A DNA stretch of 64,000 bases from Alteromonas oceanisediminis (GTDB taxonomy: Bacteria > Pseudomonadota > Gammaproteobacteria > Enterobacterales > Alteromonadaceae). Shown piece after piece: positions 34,329-45,725 of the stretch. How positions within the stretch are numbered: the first letter of the stretch is position 1; every line of letters starts with the position of its first letter. The position numbers and the translations under genes were made by a program. A model generated the notes under the pieces. That model saw only the letters and a program-made list of their open reading frames with translations, did no database searches and was not told the DNA's origin. The stretch spans positions 186,001 to 250,000 of the forward strand of contig NZ_JAHCTA010000004.1 of NCBI RefSeq assembly GCF_018474025.1. Reading direction: 5' to 3'.

Positions 34329-37151
34329 TTACTTAATTGTGAGTGCGTCATCAATCAGCGATTTCTGTTGCTGATTGTGAACAGTTACATATCCAACCGC
34401 TGGAGACGCTGATGCTTCTCTACCGGCATACTTCAGCGATGCCCCATCAGGGATCACTTGCCAGAAATGATGTTGACTACTGTACCAAGCACCTTGATTC
34501 TGTGGTTCTTCTTGACACCAAACAAAGTCTTTTACGTGAGCATAATCTTTCAACACGTCAGCACATTCTTCGGCTGGGAAAGGGTACAGTTGCTCAAGAC
34601 GAATGATCGCGACATCGGTCTGCTCGTTCTTGCGACGCTGGTCCAGTAAGTCGTAATAAACCTTGCCCGAACACATCACGACGCGCTTAACATTCTTAGC
34701 ATTAATGTCGTCAATTTCACCAATCACGTTGTGGAAGATACCGTCACTCAGCTCATCCAGCGATGACACAGCCATGGGGTGACGAAGTAATGATTTTGGC
34801 GACATCACGATCAGTGGCTTGCGCATCGGGCGGATCGATTGACGGCGAAGCATATTAAATACTTGGGCCGGCGTTGATGGGATACAGACCTGCCAATTGT
34901 GATCGGCACACATCTGTAAGAAACGCTCCAAGCGCGCAGAACTATGTTCTGGCCCCTGGCCCTCATAACCATGTGGTAATAACACGGTAAGACCACATAA
35001 ACGGCCCCACTTGGCCTCACCCGATGACAGGAATTGGTCAAATACCACCTGCGCACCATTGGCAAAATCACCAAACTGGGCTTCCCAAATGGTCAGACAG
35101 CTGGGTTCGGCGGTAGCAAAGCCATACTCAAATGCCATCACCGCTTCTTCGGATAGCACAGAGTCAAAGATATCGATCTTCCCCTGACCTTCACGTATGT
35201 GCTGCAACGGCATGTGCGTGGATGCATCCGTTTGATTGTGCAATACCGCATGACGGTGGAAGAAGGTCCCGCGCCCAGAGTCCTGACCCGTCATTCGAAT
35301 GTCCGTACCCAGATCGACAATACTGGCATAGGCTAAATTTTCAGCCATTCCCCAATCCAACGGCTTTTCGCCAGCCGCCATCAACGCGCGATCCTGATAG
35401 AGCTTGTTCACTCGCGATTGCAACTTCACATCATCGGGCACGTCCACCAGCTTTTCGGCCAGCGCCATCAGTTTTTCTTTACTAATAGCTGAGTCGTACG
35501 GCACGGTCCAACTGTGTCCCAAATACGGACGCCAGTCGACCGAATGCTCGGTCATCGGGCGCCATTCTTCAACCACACAGGCACCATGATCGAGTGCGGC
35601 ACGATAATCCTCTAGCATTTTATCTGCTTCGTGCTCTTTGATCGCGCCTTCACCGGTAAGTTGATCAGCATAAAGCATACGCGGCACCGGGTGCTTTTTG
35701 ATTTTTTGATACATCAAAGGCTGAGTCGCATTTGGCTCATCGGCCTCATTGTGACCGTGGCGGCGATAACACACTAGGTCAATCACCACATCACGCTTAA
35801 ACTTGTTCCGATACTCAAGCGCCAGTTTGGTCACAAACATTACCGCTTCCGGGTCATCGGAATTAACGTGGAAAATAGGCGCCTGTACCATCTTCGCGAT
35901 GTCAGTACAATATTGTGTAGAGCGGGTATCTTCCGTTTTTGACGTGGTGAATCCAACTTGATTGTTGATTACGATGCGAACGGTACCACCCACAGCAAAA
36001 CCACGAGTTTGCGACATGTTAAAGGTTTCTTGAACAACCCCTTGGCCAGCAATAGCTGAGTCGCCATGAATTGTCACCGGCAATACCGCAGACCCATCGG
36101 TACAATCTCGACGTTCAAGACGCGCACGAACGGAGCCCATAACCACCGGATTCACAATTTCTAAATGTGATGGGTTGAATGCAAGTGCTAAGTGTACGTT
36201 TCCACCTGGCGTGGCAAAGTCGGATGAAAAACCAGCATGGTATTTTACGTCACCCGCACCGAGAGAATCATCGTGCTTGCCAGCAAATTCATCGAATAGA
36301 ACGGATGGGTTTTTCCCCAACACGTTAACCAGCACGTTTAGACGACCCCGGTGTGCCATGCCAATGACAACTTCTTTCGTGCCGGTCGAACCGGCTTCCG
36401 AAATTAAGCCTTTCAGCATCGGGATTAGGCTATCACCACCTTCTAACGAAAAACGTTTCGCGCCAGGAAACTTCGAACCTAGATATTTTTCCATCCCATC
36501 GGCAGCGACTAAACCTTTAAGAATGCCCAATTTTTGATCGCGGGAAATTTCTGGCTTAGCTTGAACCGATTCGATCTTTTGTTGCAACCAGCGTTTCTGC
36601 TCTGTGTCGGTAATATGCATGTATTCAGAGCCAATCGAACCGCAGTAGGTTTTATTCAGCGACTTAAACAAATCGCCCAACGTCATCGACTCCTGACCTA
36701 TAGCGTAAGACCCCACGTTGAAGGTCGTGTCGAAATCAGCTTCGGATAACGAGTGATGAGAAAGCTCTAAATCCCTAACGCGGGGTTGTTTCCAGAGGGA
36801 AAGTGGATCGAGATTGGCATGTTGATGACCACGAAAGCGGTAGGCATTGATCAACTGCAAAACACGAACTTGTCGCTCGTCTGAACTGTTATTATTGGCT
36901 GCAGACGAAGAACTCATTTTACCCGCTGGCCCTAACGCTGCCAGTGTTCTGAAATGATTTCTGATTGCAGAATGATTGGTGTCAATTTCGACCCCATCCA
37001 CCTTAGGTAACCCGTCAAACAACTGTTTCCACTCATCAGAAACACCATTTGGATCATCCAGATAGGCTTCATACATCTCTTCGATGTAAGCGGTGTTACC
37101 ACCGGAAAAATGGGAAGAGTCCCACCACGCTTGCATCACGCTCTCTTGCAT
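34329..37151 (-). CDS. sucA: 2-oxoglutarate dehydrogenase E1
   Basis: This E1 component of about 940 residues is thiamine-diphosphate dependent and decarboxylates 2-oxoglutarate, passing the succinyl group to SucB. It starts [19 protein letters not shown], like the E. coli start (MQNSALKAWLDSSYLSG), which is why ATG 37151 is used over the longer frames from 37160 and 37202. It contains [17 protein letters not shown] (about residue 260), the ThDP-binding [14 protein letters not shown] and the C-terminal transketolase-type domain with [20 protein letters not shown]. The gene heads sucABCD, just behind the sdh operon terminator. Confidence 0.95.
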   Translation of the reverse strand: MQESVMQAWWDSSHFSGGNTAYIEEMYEAYLDDPNGVSDEWKQLFDGLPKVDGVEIDTNHSAIRNHFRTLAALGPAGKMSSSSAANNNSSDERQVRVLQLINAYRFRGHQHANLDPLSLWKQPRVRDLELSHHSLSEADFDTTFNVGSYAIGQESMTLGDLFKSLNKTYCGSIGSEYMHITDTEQKRWLQQKIESVQAKPEISRDQKLGILKGLVAADGMEKYLGSKFPGAKRFSLEGGDSLIPMLKGLISEAGSTGTKEVVIGMAHRGRLNVLVNVLGKNPSVLFDEFAGKHDDSLGAGDVKYHAGFSSDFATPGGNVHLALAFNPSHLEIVNPVVMGSVRARLERRDCTDGSAVLPVTIHGDSAIAGQGVVQETFNMSQTRGFAVGGTVRIVINNQVGFTTSKTEDTRSTQYCTDIAKMVQAPIFHVNSDDPEAVMFVTKLALEYRNKFKRDVVIDLVCYRRHGHNEADEPNATQPLMYQKIKKHPVPRMLYADQLTGEGAIKEHEADKMLEDYRAALDHGACVVEEWRPMTEHSVDWRPYLGHSWTVPYDSAISKEKLMALAEKLVDVPDDVKLQSRVNKLYQDRALMAAGEKPLDWGMAENLAYASIVDLGTDIRMTGQDSGRGTFFHRHAVLHNQTDASTHMPLQHIREGQGKIDIFDSVLSEEAVMAFEYGFATAEPSCLTIWEAQFGDFANGAQVVFDQFLSSGEAKWGRLCGLTVLLPHGYEGQGPEHSSARLERFLQMCADHNWQVCIPSTPAQVFNMLRRQSIRPMRKPLIVMSPKSLLRHPMAVSSLDELSDGIFHNVIGEIDDINAKNVKRVVMCSGKVYYDLLDQRRKNEQTDVAIIRLEQLYPFPAEECADVLKDYAHVKDFVWCQEEPQNQGAWYSSQHHFWQVIPDGASLKYAGREASASPAVGYVTVHNQQQKSLIDDALTIK

Positions 37152-37235
37152 TTTATGCATTACCTTACGTTGAGAAAACAACTCAGTCTGCGCTACCAAC
37201 ACAGACCAGCATGCTGATTTTAAACGTTAATTGTC

Positions 37236-37265
37236 ATTATAGCGCCTATTATCTAGCGATAGGCG
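37236..37265. promoter_or_regulatory. Candidate sucA promoter -10 box with overlapping inverted repeat
   Basis: On the minus strand TATAAT occurs at 37236-37241, about 85 bases before the sucA start. Immediately upstream is the inverted repeat CGCCTAT...ATAGGCG (37243-37265), which covers the spacer and -35 region. No good -35 was found. The repeat could be an operator or, read on the plus strand, a hairpin followed by TTTTT. Confidence 0.4.
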
Positions 37266-37272
37266 TTTTTAC

Positions 37273-37302
37273 TAAAAAAATAGCCACCCCAGCGGATGGC
37301 CA
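37273..37302 (-). terminator. Rho-independent terminator after sdhB
   Basis: On the minus strand GGCCATCC, loop GCTG, GGGTGGCT is followed by A and seven T. It separates the sdhCDAB message from sucABCD, so suc likely has its own promoter as well as read-through. Confidence 0.8.
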
Positions 37303-37351
37303 TTTATATTCAAACACTCTGTGACACATGTTGGTGTACAGCGTCGCCTGA

Positions 37352-38062
37352 TTAAACAGCCCGTTGCAGCAACATGGACTTAATATGCCCAATGGCTTTT
37401 GTCGGGTTTAACCCTTTAGGGCAAACGCTAACACAGTTCATGATGCCATGACACCTAAACACACTGAAAGCATCGTCTAAATCATTCAGGCGCTCCTCGG
37501 TCGCTGTGTCACGACTATCAATCAAGAAACGATAAGCGTGTAATAGACCCGCTGGCCCAATGAACTTATCAGGGTTCCACCAAAATGAAGGGCAAGACGT
37601 TGAACAACACGCGCATAAAATACACTCATACAGTCCGTCCAACTTGGCGCGTTCTTCAGGCGTTTGAAGATGTTCGCGCGCAGGAGGCTGCTTGCCATCG
37701 TTGATTAAGAACGGCTTAATCTTCTCGTATTGCGTGTAAAATTGGCTCATGTCCACTACCAGATCACGTACCACTGGCAGACCGGGTAGTGGGCGCACGG
37801 TAATCTTTCCTTTACCCAGCGCAGATAGCGGCGTGATACACGCTAAACCATTTTTACCATTCATATTTACACCATCAGAACCACACACACCCTCTCGGCA
37901 TGAACGGCGGAATGATAATGAAGGATCCTGCTCTTTCAACGCGATAAGTGCATCCAGCACCATCATGTCCTGACCCTCTTCAACCTCAAGGGTGTAATCT
38001 TTCATATGTGGCGCATTGTCCACATCCGGATTGTATCGATAAATCGAAAAAGTTAATTGCAT
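37352..38062 (-). CDS. sdhB: Succinate dehydrogenase iron-sulfur subunit
   Basis: This 236-residue subunit carries three iron-sulfur clusters between FAD (SdhA) and quinone (SdhCD). The [2Fe-2S] ligands appear in SCREGVCGSDG (about residue 55) and the ferredoxin-type cysteines in CILCACCSTSCPSFWWNP (about 150) and CVSVCPKGLNP (about 207). It matches E. coli SdhB closely. ATG 38062 is chosen for GGAG eight bases upstream and for matching the family start. It is the last gene of sdhCDAB. Confidence 0.97.
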   Translation of the reverse strand: MQLTFSIYRYNPDVDNAPHMKDYTLEVEEGQDMMVLDALIALKEQDPSLSFRRSCREGVCGSDGVNMNGKNGLACITPLSALGKGKITVRPLPGLPVVRDLVVDMSQFYTQYEKIKPFLINDGKQPPAREHLQTPEERAKLDGLYECILCACCSTSCPSFWWNPDKFIGPAGLLHAYRFLIDSRDTATEERLNDLDDAFSVFRCHGIMNCVSVCPKGLNPTKAIGHIKSMLLQRAV

Positions 38063-38076
38063 CAACGTCACTCCAC

Positions 38077-39849
38077 TTAATACGAACGCGCTTTAGGCGG
38101 GAATGCTTCACGAAGCTTCGGCGCCATATTAACGTCACGTTTCATCATTTTTTCAGACTCAGGCACGTACACACTGTGACATAACCAGTTGTCATCGTCC
38201 CTGTCAGGGAAATCGAAGCGACTGTGCGCTCCCCGACTCTCTGTTCTGAAATTCGCAGCGACTGCTGTGCTGTACGCAGTTTCCATTAAGTTATCCAGCT
38301 CTAAACATTCAATACGCATCGTATTGAAATCACTGCTTTTATCGTCCAGACGTGCGTTGGCTAAACGCTCGCGGATTTCTGACAACTCTTTGAGCCCTTC
38401 GGCCATGGCATCGCCTTCTCTAAATACAGAAAAGTTGAGCTGCATGCATTTTTGCATGTCTTTTTTGATTTGTACTGGATCTTCGCCCTTGCCTTTTTCT
38501 GAGTTTTCCCAGCGGTTAAAGCGTGACAGCGCAGCTTCGACGTCCGTTTTTGATGCGTCACGAGAAGGCTCCATCTCGCCGATCTTTTTACCCAGATGTA
38601 ACCCGGTAGCACGACCAAATACCACTAAATCAAGTAGCGAGTTTCCACCCAACCGGTTCGCGCCGTGCACAGATACACAGGCTATTTCGCCGCAGGCAAA
38701 CAAGCCGTTCATCGGCGTTTCGTTACCGTTCTCGTCGATATCGATCACCTGCCCATCCACATTGGTTGGAATGCCTCCCATCATATAGTGACAGGTTGGA
38801 ATAACCGGGATCGGCTCTTTGACTGGGTCGACATGTGCAAACGTGCGTGACAACTCCAAAATACCCGGTAGACGGGACTCAAGAACATCTTTACCCAAAT
38901 GGTCAAGTTTCAGCTTTATGTGAGTGCCCCACGGCCCCTCACAGCCTCGTCCTTCGCGGATCTCGGTCATCATAGAACGAGCAACAACATCACGCCCCGC
39001 CAAGTCTTTTGCGTTCGGCGCGTAACGTTCCATAAAACGTTCACCGTCTTTATTCAATAAGTAGCCGCCTTCACCACGACACCCCTCGGTGACGAGTGTG
39101 CCGGCACCGGCAATGCCTGTCGGGTGGAATTGCCACATTTCCATATCCTGAACTGGCGCGCCCGCTCTCAACGCCATACCCACACCATCGCCGGTGTTGA
39201 TGTGTGCGTTCGTTGTAGACGCGTAGATACGCCCTGCGCCGCCTGTTGCTAACACCACAGCTCGGCTCTTGAAATAGACAACTTCGCCGGTTTCAATATC
39301 GATCGCAGTACAGCCCACCACATCGCCATCTTGATTCTTAACTAAATCGAGTGCATACCATTCGCTGAAAACCTGCGTCTTATTCTTAACATTTTGCTGA
39401 TAAAGCAAATGCAACAGTGCGTGGCCTGTACGGTCAGCCGCTGCGGCCGTTCGAGCTGCTTGCTCGCCGCCAAAATTCTTTGATTGCCCGCCGAAGGGGC
39501 GTTGATACACTTTTCCTTCGTCCGTGCGTGAAAACGGCAACCCCATATTTTCCATTTCTATAATGGCTTCAGGGCCTGTTTTACACATATATTCGATGGC
39601 TTCTTGGTCACCGATGTAATCAGAGCCTTTAACGGTGTCGTACATATGCCATTCCCAATTATCTTCATGGGAATTCCCTAGGGCAACAGTAATGCCGCCT
39701 TGCGCAGAAACGGTGTGAGAACGAGTTGGAAATACTTTCGACAACAACGCACACGACTTGCCAGATTGTGAAATCTGTAGCGCCGCCCGCATACCCGCGC
39801 CGCCAGCGCCTATAACAACGGCATCATACTCATGAACTGCGATACTCAT
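38077..39849 (-). CDS. sdhA: Succinate dehydrogenase flavoprotein subunit
   Basis: This subunit of about 590 residues binds FAD covalently and oxidises succinate to fumarate. Features are the Rossmann motif [24 protein letters not shown] with the FAD-linked His (about residue 45), [12 protein letters not shown], and [19 protein letters not shown] (about 400). ATG 39849 with GGGAG six bases upstream is preferred over the in-frame ATG at 39870, and gives a length close to the 588 residues of E. coli SdhA. It is followed by sdhB after 14 bases. Confidence 0.97.
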   Translation of the reverse strand: MSIAVHEYDAVVIGAGGAGMRAALQISQSGKSCALLSKVFPTRSHTVSAQGGITVALGNSHEDNWEWHMYDTVKGSDYIGDQEAIEYMCKTGPEAIIEMENMGLPFSRTDEGKVYQRPFGGQSKNFGGEQAARTAAAADRTGHALLHLLYQQNVKNKTQVFSEWYALDLVKNQDGDVVGCTAIDIETGEVVYFKSRAVVLATGGAGRIYASTTNAHINTGDGVGMALRAGAPVQDMEMWQFHPTGIAGAGTLVTEGCRGEGGYLLNKDGERFMERYAPNAKDLAGRDVVARSMMTEIREGRGCEGPWGTHIKLKLDHLGKDVLESRLPGILELSRTFAHVDPVKEPIPVIPTCHYMMGGIPTNVDGQVIDIDENGNETPMNGLFACGEIACVSVHGANRLGGNSLLDLVVFGRATGLHLGKKIGEMEPSRDASKTDVEAALSRFNRWENSEKGKGEDPVQIKKDMQKCMQLNFSVFREGDAMAEGLKELSEIRERLANARLDDKSSDFNTMRIECLELDNLMETAYSTAVAANFRTESRGAHSRFDFPDRDDDNWLCHSVYVPESEKMMKRDVNMAPKLREAFPPKARSY

Positions 39850-39850
39850 A

Positions 39851-40198
39851 CTACACTCCCCACAATACAAAGACGCCTACTGCTACGTACGCGAAGGCGA
39901 TAAGGTTTAGCACGTATTGAATGAATGCGCGCAGGCCAGTAGATTTAACGTAATCGGTGAGCACTTGCCACATACCGATGCGAACGTGGATCATGACTGA
40001 TAACAAGGCCGCAAACGTAAATACCTTCATTGCAATTGATGAGAATAGCTGGGTCCACACCTGAAATGTGATGTTGTCAGTGGTGATAAAAAACCAAGCC
40101 ATGTAAAAACTGAATAGTGCGATGATAATGGCCGTGCCACGTAACGAAACGTAATCCTGCACACCATTTCTTTTAATCGATGCTTGGCTGGTTACCAT
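39851..40198 (-). CDS. sdhD: Succinate dehydrogenase membrane anchor subunit D
   Basis: This 115-residue subunit has three hydrophobic helices and is the hydrophobic partner that helps bind heme b and ubiquinone. It begins [23 protein letters not shown], with VQDY..LRxTA being typical of SdhD, and it contains [15 protein letters not shown] near the second helix. ATG 40198 with GGAG upstream is chosen; the frame stays open to 40234. Its start overlaps the sdhC stop by seven bases. The length equals that of E. coli SdhD. Confidence 0.93.
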   Translation of the reverse strand: MVTSQASIKRNGVQDYVSLRGTAIIIALFSFYMAWFFITTDNITFQVWTQLFSSIAMKVFTFAALLSVMIHVRIGMWQVLTDYVKSTGLRAFIQYVLNLIAFAYVAVGVFVLWGV

Positions 40199-40566
40199 AA
40201 TACGACTCCTACTACGATAGTGAGAACAATCCACGCACCAATAATGGCGCGGGCACTATTGTTTCCCGACTGGATTTCCTCCCAGTAGCCCATGTCCATA
40301 ATGCCGTGACGAATACCGCCGAGAATGTGGTATGTCAGCGCAGAAATCGTGCCGATCGCAACGATTTTGCCAAGAATGCCGTTCATCAATGTTTGCACGG
40401 TATTAAACCCATCCGCACTGGCTAGGGATACTGCCCATGCCCAGATGACGAATAACAGCGCAAAAAACATCGCTACCCCAGTGATCCTGTGTAGGATCGA
40501 AGAAATAGCAGACGGCGGAAATTTAATCGTATTTAGGTCTAAATTTACTGGTCTTTGCTTTTTCAC
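40192..40566 (-). CDS. sdhC: Succinate dehydrogenase cytochrome b556 subunit C
   Basis: This 124-residue membrane subunit starts MKKQRPVNLDLNTIKFPPSAISSILHRITG. SILHRITG is the conserved family motif near the quinone site. The second helix region carries YHILGGIRHGIMD with the heme-ligand His. Three membrane helices are visible. It is the first gene of sdhCDAB, and a candidate promoter lies about 165 bases upstream at 40729-40757. Confidence 0.95.
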   Translation of the reverse strand: MKKQRPVNLDLNTIKFPPSAISSILHRITGVAMFFALLFVIWAWAVSLASADGFNTVQTLMNGILGKIVAIGTISALTYHILGGIRHGIMDMGYWEEIQSGNNSARAIIGAWIVLTIVVGVVLW

Positions 40567-40728
40567 AATCTATAGCCTGTAAGGTCCGAAATTAACACGT
40601 CTTCAATAGCGTCCTGATGGCGTGTTTGTGGTGGTGTTAAAAGCCTCAATCCCTGAGATGTTAACTGTTTGTGACTATTTAGTTGCCTTCGTAACATAGT
40701 CATTCTTCTTTATATTCAACACCGCCAG

Positions 40729-40757
40729 AGTATATCCAGCAGCCAGTATAAATACAA
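40729..40757 (-). promoter_or_regulatory. Candidate sigma70 promoter of sdhCDAB
   Basis: On the minus strand TTGTAT and TATACT are separated by exactly 17 bases. It lies in the 408-base AT-rich divergent region between sdhC and gltA. A leader of about 155 bases would follow, leaving room for post-transcriptional control. Confidence 0.45.
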
Positions 40758-40868
40758 TTTTTTGTTCTATTTTAACACTTTAGTCGTAATCCAATTTGCA
40801 TACCTGTATCTGACTGGATTATTACGAGAAAGAATCTAGAATATTTATTGACCAAATAAGCATTAAAA

Positions 40869-40897
40869 TTGACTTATTGTGTCTTTATCAGTACAAA
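40869..40897 (+). promoter_or_regulatory. Candidate sigma70 promoter of gltA
   Basis: TTGACT and TACAAA are separated by 17 bases, about 78 bases before the gltA ATG at 40975. The rest of the divergent sdhC-gltA region shows no further gene. Confidence 0.45.
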
Positions 40898-40974
40898 TAG
40901 CGCCACTTTTCCCATCGCAACTGCGCTGTTTTGCGCAGAGTGCGTCATCAAGAATTAGTCTGAGGAGAGCATAC

Positions 40975-42255
40975 ATGGCCGACCAAAAAGCCATTTTGAA
41001 AGCCGGTGATAAAGAAATTGAACTTCCCATTTTAAGTGGTACCGCGGGTCACGATGTGATTGACGTTAGAAAACTGGGCGCTTCCGGATATTTCACTTTC
41101 GACCCCGGCTTTATGGCCACGGGTTCGTGTGAATCAGCCATTACTTATATCGATGGAGCGAAGGGCGAGCTATTGCATCGCGGTTTTGATATTGAATCTT
41201 TAGCGCGTGATTCCGATTACCTGGAAGTGTGCTATATGCTGTTACATGGCGATGCGCCAAGCAGCGACGAATATCAAGACTTTAAGCGTACCATCACTCG
41301 TCACACGATGGTTCACGACCAACTTAACATGTTTTTCCACGGTTTTCGCAACGACGCCCACCCGATGGCAATGCTGTGTGGCACAGTCGGTGCACTCTCT
41401 TCTTTTTATCACAGCGATTTAGACGTCAATAGTGAAACCCAACGTCTGCGAAGTGCACATCGCCTTATTGCAAAAATGCCGACGCTGGTAGCCATGTGTT
41501 ATAAGTACAATATTGGTCAGCCGTTTGTATATCCACGTAACGATCTAAGTTACGCAGGCAACTTCCTCAACATGATGTTTTCAGTGCCCGCGGAAGACTA
41601 CAAAATCAGCCCTGCAGTCGAAAGAGCGATGGACCGTATTTTTATTTTGCATGCGGACCATGAGCAAAATGCTTCAACATCAACCGTTCGTTTAGCGGGT
41701 TCGTCAGGCGCTAACCCTTACGCGTGTATTGCTGCTGGTGTGGCGTCTCTATGGGGCCCTGCACATGGCGGTGCGAACGAAGCCTGTCTAAATATGCTGG
41801 AAGAAATTGGCACGGTCGACCGTATTCCAGAATTTATTGCCCGCGCCAAGGACAAAAATGATTCGTTCCGTTTAATGGGCTTTGGTCACCGCGTATATAA
41901 AAACCATGATCCACGTGCGACGGTGATGCGCGAGAGTTGCCATGAAGTATTAGACGAATTGAAAATTGACGATCCGTTACTCGACGTCGCCATGGAGCTG
42001 GAGCGAATAGCGTTAAGTGATGATTACTTCGCTGAGAAAAAATTGTTCCCCAATGTCGATTTCTACTCGGGCATCGTATTGAAAGCCATTGGTATTCCAA
42101 CCAATATGTTTACCTGTATATTTGCGTTATCGCGCACCGTGGGCTGGATTTCACATTGGCACGAAATGCTGTCTCAACCTGGCCAGAAAATCGGTCGTCC
42201 ACGACAGCTTTATACCGGATCAGCGCACCGCGAATACAAGCCCATTAAAAAGTAA
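40975..42255 (+). CDS. gltA: Citrate synthase, type II
   Basis: This 426-residue hexameric type citrate synthase condenses oxaloacetate and acetyl-CoA in the cytoplasm. It begins [20 protein letters not shown]. Catalytic features include [15 protein letters not shown] (His, about residue 265), [10 protein letters not shown] (His, about 305) and [13 protein letters not shown]. The length is like that of the 427-residue E. coli enzyme. ATG 40975 has GAGGAG just upstream; the frame extends to 40879 without a convincing start. It is divergent from sdhC, and a terminator follows 18 bases after the stop. Confidence 0.97.
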   Translation: MADQKAILKAGDKEIELPILSGTAGHDVIDVRKLGASGYFTFDPGFMATGSCESAITYIDGAKGELLHRGFDIESLARDSDYLEVCYMLLHGDAPSSDEYQDFKRTITRHTMVHDQLNMFFHGFRNDAHPMAMLCGTVGALSSFYHSDLDVNSETQRLRSAHRLIAKMPTLVAMCYKYNIGQPFVYPRNDLSYAGNFLNMMFSVPAEDYKISPAVERAMDRIFILHADHEQNASTSTVRLAGSSGANPYACIAAGVASLWGPAHGGANEACLNMLEEIGTVDRIPEFIARAKDKNDSFRLMGFGHRVYKNHDPRATVMRESCHEVLDELKIDDPLLDVAMELERIALSDDYFAEKKLFPNVDFYSGIVLKAIGIPTNMFTCIFALSRTVGWISHWHEMLSQPGQKIGRPRQLYTGSAHREYKPIKK

Positions 42256-42272
42256 ACGGGCATTAATGTGTT

Positions 42273-42301
42273 AACGGCGTCCTTGGTGACGCCGTTTTTT
42301 T
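42273..42301 (+). terminator. Rho-independent terminator after gltA
   Basis: AACGGCGTC, loop CTTGGT, GACGCCGTT is followed by TTTTTT. It ends only 16 bases before the next gene's start, so that gene needs its own promoter or read-through. Confidence 0.9.
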
Positions 42302-42316
42302 ATGGAAACAGACATT

Positions 42317-42742
42317 ATGCAAAAAGAAGTTAAAACACTGGGTTATTTAGGGCTCATCCCTTTTGTTACCATTCCGATTGCGCTGCAAATGGGCATGCTC
42401 AGTTACGCACAGGCATTCGCGTTTTTCAGTCAGTACTCGGCAATCATCCTGTCTTTTTTCGGCGGCGTACATTGGTTCGCGGCACTCACTGAGCCCACCA
42501 ACCGCCATCAAATTTACGTGGCCATGTTACCCAGTATTGTAGGCTGGCTCGCGCTCGTCGTGTTCGCTGATGCACGCACGCTCGGTGTGCTCTCACTCGC
42601 CTATGTCGGTATGGTGGTGTATGACAAATTCACGCTGCGTTTAAGCAAACATATGATTGTGGAGTATACCCGCATGCGTGTCATACTCACCACAATCGTC
42701 GTCATTTGCCATGCTGCTATGATTTGGTTGTCGTCACGTTAA
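42317..42742 (+). CDS. DUF3429 membrane protein
   Basis: This 141-residue inner-membrane protein has four hydrophobic segments. The DUF3429 pattern is [49 protein letters not shown] and [12 protein letters not shown], ending with [15 protein letters not shown]. The function is unknown; distant relatives include TMEM69. ATG 42317 is used because GGAAA lies nine bases upstream. ATG 42302 would start on the last base of the gltA terminator. It ends four bases into the convergent cpsG-like gene. Confidence 0.82.
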   Translation: MQKEVKTLGYLGLIPFVTIPIALQMGMLSYAQAFAFFSQYSAIILSFFGGVHWFAALTEPTNRHQIYVAMLPSIVGWLALVVFADARTLGVLSLAYVGMVVYDKFTLRLSKHMIVEYTRMRVILTTIVVICHAAMIWLSSR

Positions 42743-44196
42743 CGTCGTATCATGTTGAGCAGTTCAGACGTTTTTTCTGCCACCAGCGCTTCATCTCCTC
42801 GGCCTTCCACGTTCAAACGGATCACCGGCTCTGTGTTGGACTTACGCAAATTGAAACGCCAATTTCCAAACGACAGACCGAGTCCGTCAGTCTCATCAAT
42901 TTCATTCGCAAGTGGTCGGTAATGCGCTAGCACACGAGAGAGGGTTTGATCGGCATCGGTCACTGTACTATTGATTTCACCTGACGAGGGAAAGCGAGCG
43001 ATGCGATCATTGACAAGTATGGATAAAGGCTGCTTACTGACGGCCATTAACTCTGCCACCAATAACCATGGGATCATACCGGAATCACAATAGGCAAAGT
43101 CTCTAAAATAGTGATGGGCACTCATCTCACCGCCATACACTGCATCTTCTTTTCGCATTCGCTCTTTAATGAACGCGTGGCCGGTTTTGCTTTTTATGGC
43201 TTTGCCTTTCGAAGAAGCAATGATCTCCTCCGTGTTCCAATAGACACGTGGGTCATAAATGATCCCCTGCCCGGGATGTTTTTTTAAAAACGCTTCAGCG
43301 AGCAGACCAACAATATAATAACCTTCAATAAATTGGCCCGTTTCATCAAACAGGAAGCAACGGTCAAAATCACCATCCCAAGCGATACCCATGTCAGCTT
43401 GACACGCTATGACAGCGTCGGCCGTGTCGCTTCTGGCTTCAGGAAGTAACGGATTAGGAATGCCATTCGGAAACTGCCCATCAGGCTGATGATGCACCTT
43501 GTCAAAAAGGACCCAAACACCCTGCGAGCGTAAATAGTTTTCTATCGCATCCAGTGCAGGCCCGGCAGCGCCATTTCCGGCATTGACCACAAATCGCTTA
43601 TTGTGTAACGCTTGGATGTCAATATAGCTGCAGACGTGTGCTACATACTCACTGCGTGTTGATTGCTGCCGGTATGCAGTTTGTTCGAAAAGCGACATTG
43701 ATACCGTTGGCTCACCGGCAAGAAAATCATTGGGCGACCCTATCTGCCCATTGTCTGATAATGCAGCAAGTGCACTATTCACGTCATCTTCATCGTACCT
43801 CTCAGCGCGCTGCCTAATGTCTTTCAGGCCGGAATCGCCACTGATAGGCACCGAACCTTTCTTGACGATTTTCATGCCGTTGTAATCCAGTGGATTGTGA
43901 CTGGCTGTAATTTCGATGCCCGCATCCACTTTTAGCAGTGAAGTGGCAAAATAGACCTCTTCTGTCCCAACCATTCCGATGTCTATCACGTCAGCGCCTG
44001 CACTGATTGCGCCCGCGCTGAGGGCGAGCTTTAAAGGATTTGACGTCAATCGCACGTCACTGCCTACCACAATAGACTTTGCCGACAGCACCTCGACAAT
44101 CGCTTTACCGATACGAAATGCGATATTTTCATCAAGCTCTGTAAGCAACTTGCCACGAATATCGTACGCCTTAAAACACGCGATGCGTCGACTCAT
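42739..44196 (-). CDS. cpsG: Phosphomannomutase/phosphoglucomutase
   Basis: This 485-residue alpha-D-phosphohexomutase interconverts mannose-6-phosphate and mannose-1-phosphate for GDP-mannose. Visible motifs are KAYDIRGKL at the start, the phosphoserine loop [13 protein letters not shown] (about residue 98), the metal loop DGDFDRC (about 275), the sugar loop [12 protein letters not shown] (about 353) and the phosphate-binding [11 protein letters not shown] (about 455). Its start overlaps the stop of the guanylyltransferase gene by four bases. The pair forms a GDP-mannose module for polysaccharide or LPS. No downstream sugar-modifying genes are in the window. Confidence 0.9.
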   Translation of the reverse strand: MSRRIACFKAYDIRGKLLTELDENIAFRIGKAIVEVLSAKSIVVGSDVRLTSNPLKLALSAGAISAGADVIDIGMVGTEEVYFATSLLKVDAGIEITASHNPLDYNGMKIVKKGSVPISGDSGLKDIRQRAERYDEDDVNSALAALSDNGQIGSPNDFLAGEPTVSMSLFEQTAYRQQSTRSEYVAHVCSYIDIQALHNKRFVVNAGNGAAGPALDAIENYLRSQGVWVLFDKVHHQPDGQFPNGIPNPLLPEARSDTADAVIACQADMGIAWDGDFDRCFLFDETGQFIEGYYIVGLLAEAFLKKHPGQGIIYDPRVYWNTEEIIASSKGKAIKSKTGHAFIKERMRKEDAVYGGEMSAHHYFRDFAYCDSGMIPWLLVAELMAVSKQPLSILVNDRIARFPSSGEINSTVTDADQTLSRVLAHYRPLANEIDETDGLGLSFGNWRFNLRKSNTEPVIRLNVEGRGDEALVAEKTSELLNMIRR

Positions 44197-45614
44197 TTTT
44201 TGACTGTCTCTGCGGCTCTTCCATAGCGGTCTGAAAACCGGACGATGTCATCCTCCCCCAAATAGCTACCCGATTGAACTTCAATCAACTCCAGTTCAAT
44301 CTTGCCAGGGTTTTCAAGAGCGTGGATCGCACCAATGGGAATGTAAATTGATTGGTTTTCGGTCATCATGGTCACTTTTTCATCAATGGTTACGCGCGCA
44401 GTACCAGACACCACAATCCAGTGTTCAGCGCGATGATGGTGCATTTGTACTGATAACTTTTCACCCGGTTTAACCGTGATCCGTTTGACCTGAAAACGAT
44501 CGCCACTATCGATGGAATCGTACTTACCCCATGGCCTAAAGACTTCTCGATGAAATTCAAACTCTGGACGCTTCTGAGCCTTCAATGTGTTGACGATGGC
44601 CTTGATGTCCTGAACTTTGTGTTTGTCAGCCACGAGTACCGCATCTTTTGTTTCGACAATCACAATATCCTTCAGACCCACCGCAGCGACCAAACGCTCT
44701 TCGGCATTGATATAACAGTCATCAACATTATTCAGCAAGGTATCGCCTGCAAGGACGTTCCCACGAGCATCTTTGTGCGAGGCGGTCTCCCACAGCGATG
44801 ACCAGCTCCCTACATCGCTCCAGCCCGCATCAAGTTGAACCATCGCTGCGTGTTCGGTTTTTTCCATCACTGCATAGTCAATCGAGTCATCGGGTGAGGT
44901 GGAAAAGGCCGCTTCATCGATGCGAATAAAATCCAAATCCGCTGTTTCGCTGGCAATCGCTTGCTCGCAAGCATCAAAGATAGCCGGCGCGAAGCGTTTT
45001 AATTCTTGGAGGTAGAGGCGCGCGGAAAACATAAACATACCACTGTTCCAGTAGTATTGACCTGAGTCGACGTAGCGCTGCGCCTTGGCTTGGTCAGGTT
45101 TCTCTACAAATTCAGAGACTGCGTAGCCGTGTGAAATCGCATCACCAACTCTAATGTATCCATATCCCGTGTGAGGTTGGTTTGGTACGATACCAAAAGT
45201 CACAAGTTTTCCTTGCTGAGCAAGCTTTTCAGCTTTTTCAATCGCGGTATGAAATGCCGGTAGCTGACTGATTAAATGATCAGCCGCTAAGATCAACAAC
45301 AGTGAATCCGAATTTTCTTTCATCGCATGAAATGCTGCTAGAGCAATGGCAGGGGCTGTATTTCTGCCCACGGGCTCGAGAATGATACCACCATGTTGTT
45401 GTTTCGCAGTGCGCAATTGCTCTGCAACCAAAAAGCGGTGCGCTTCATTACAAATTACAATAGGCGATTGGGCGGTTGTGCCCGACAAGCGCAATAGTGT
45501 CTCCTGTAGCATGGAGTGTTCTGACGTGAGTGCCAGAAACTGCTTAGGTAGCGCAACGCGCGATTTGGGCCACAACCGACTGCCTGAGCCGCCCGCAAGA
45601 ACAACAGGTTGCAT
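44193..45614 (-). CDS. cpsB: Mannose-1-phosphate guanylyltransferase / mannose-6-phosphate isomerase
   Basis: This 473-residue bifunctional enzyme makes GDP-mannose. The N-terminal nucleotidyltransferase starts [19 protein letters not shown], with further motifs [15 protein letters not shown] (about residue 81), FVEKPD and WNSGMFMF. The C-terminal cupin (about 350-470) carries [30 protein letters not shown] and [13 protein letters not shown], the type II mannose-6-phosphate isomerase signature. It is the first gene of the pair with the phosphomannomutase. Confidence 0.92.
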   Translation of the reverse strand: MQPVVLAGGSGSRLWPKSRVALPKQFLALTSEHSMLQETLLRLSGTTAQSPIVICNEAHRFLVAEQLRTAKQQHGGIILEPVGRNTAPAIALAAFHAMKENSDSLLLILAADHLISQLPAFHTAIEKAEKLAQQGKLVTFGIVPNQPHTGYGYIRVGDAISHGYAVSEFVEKPDQAKAQRYVDSGQYYWNSGMFMFSARLYLQELKRFAPAIFDACEQAIASETADLDFIRIDEAAFSTSPDDSIDYAVMEKTEHAAMVQLDAGWSDVGSWSSLWETASHKDARGNVLAGDTLLNNVDDCYINAEERLVAAVGLKDIVIVETKDAVLVADKHKVQDIKAIVNTLKAQKRPEFEFHREVFRPWGKYDSIDSGDRFQVKRITVKPGEKLSVQMHHHRAEHWIVVSGTARVTIDEKVTMMTENQSIYIPIGAIHALENPGKIELELIEVQSGSYLGEDDIVRFSDRYGRAAETVKK

Positions 45615-45725
45615 AACTTTGATTTCCTATAAGCTGGAGAATTAATCCTTGAAACCGCGAGTGTATGCAACCTGCGCTGTGTATTCAATGATTGCCCTGA
45701 CTGATCTCTCAGCGGGTCTCAGTGC

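Noticed and set aside
38189-38788. A 199-residue plus-strand open frame opposite sdhA
   Set aside because: It is fully antisense to a strongly conserved gene, is Ser-rich with no domain, and has no start signal.
40879-40974. An N-terminal extension of citrate synthase
   Set aside because: It has no ribosome-binding site and the 426-residue form from ATG 40975 equals the usual family length, with GAGGAG just upstream.
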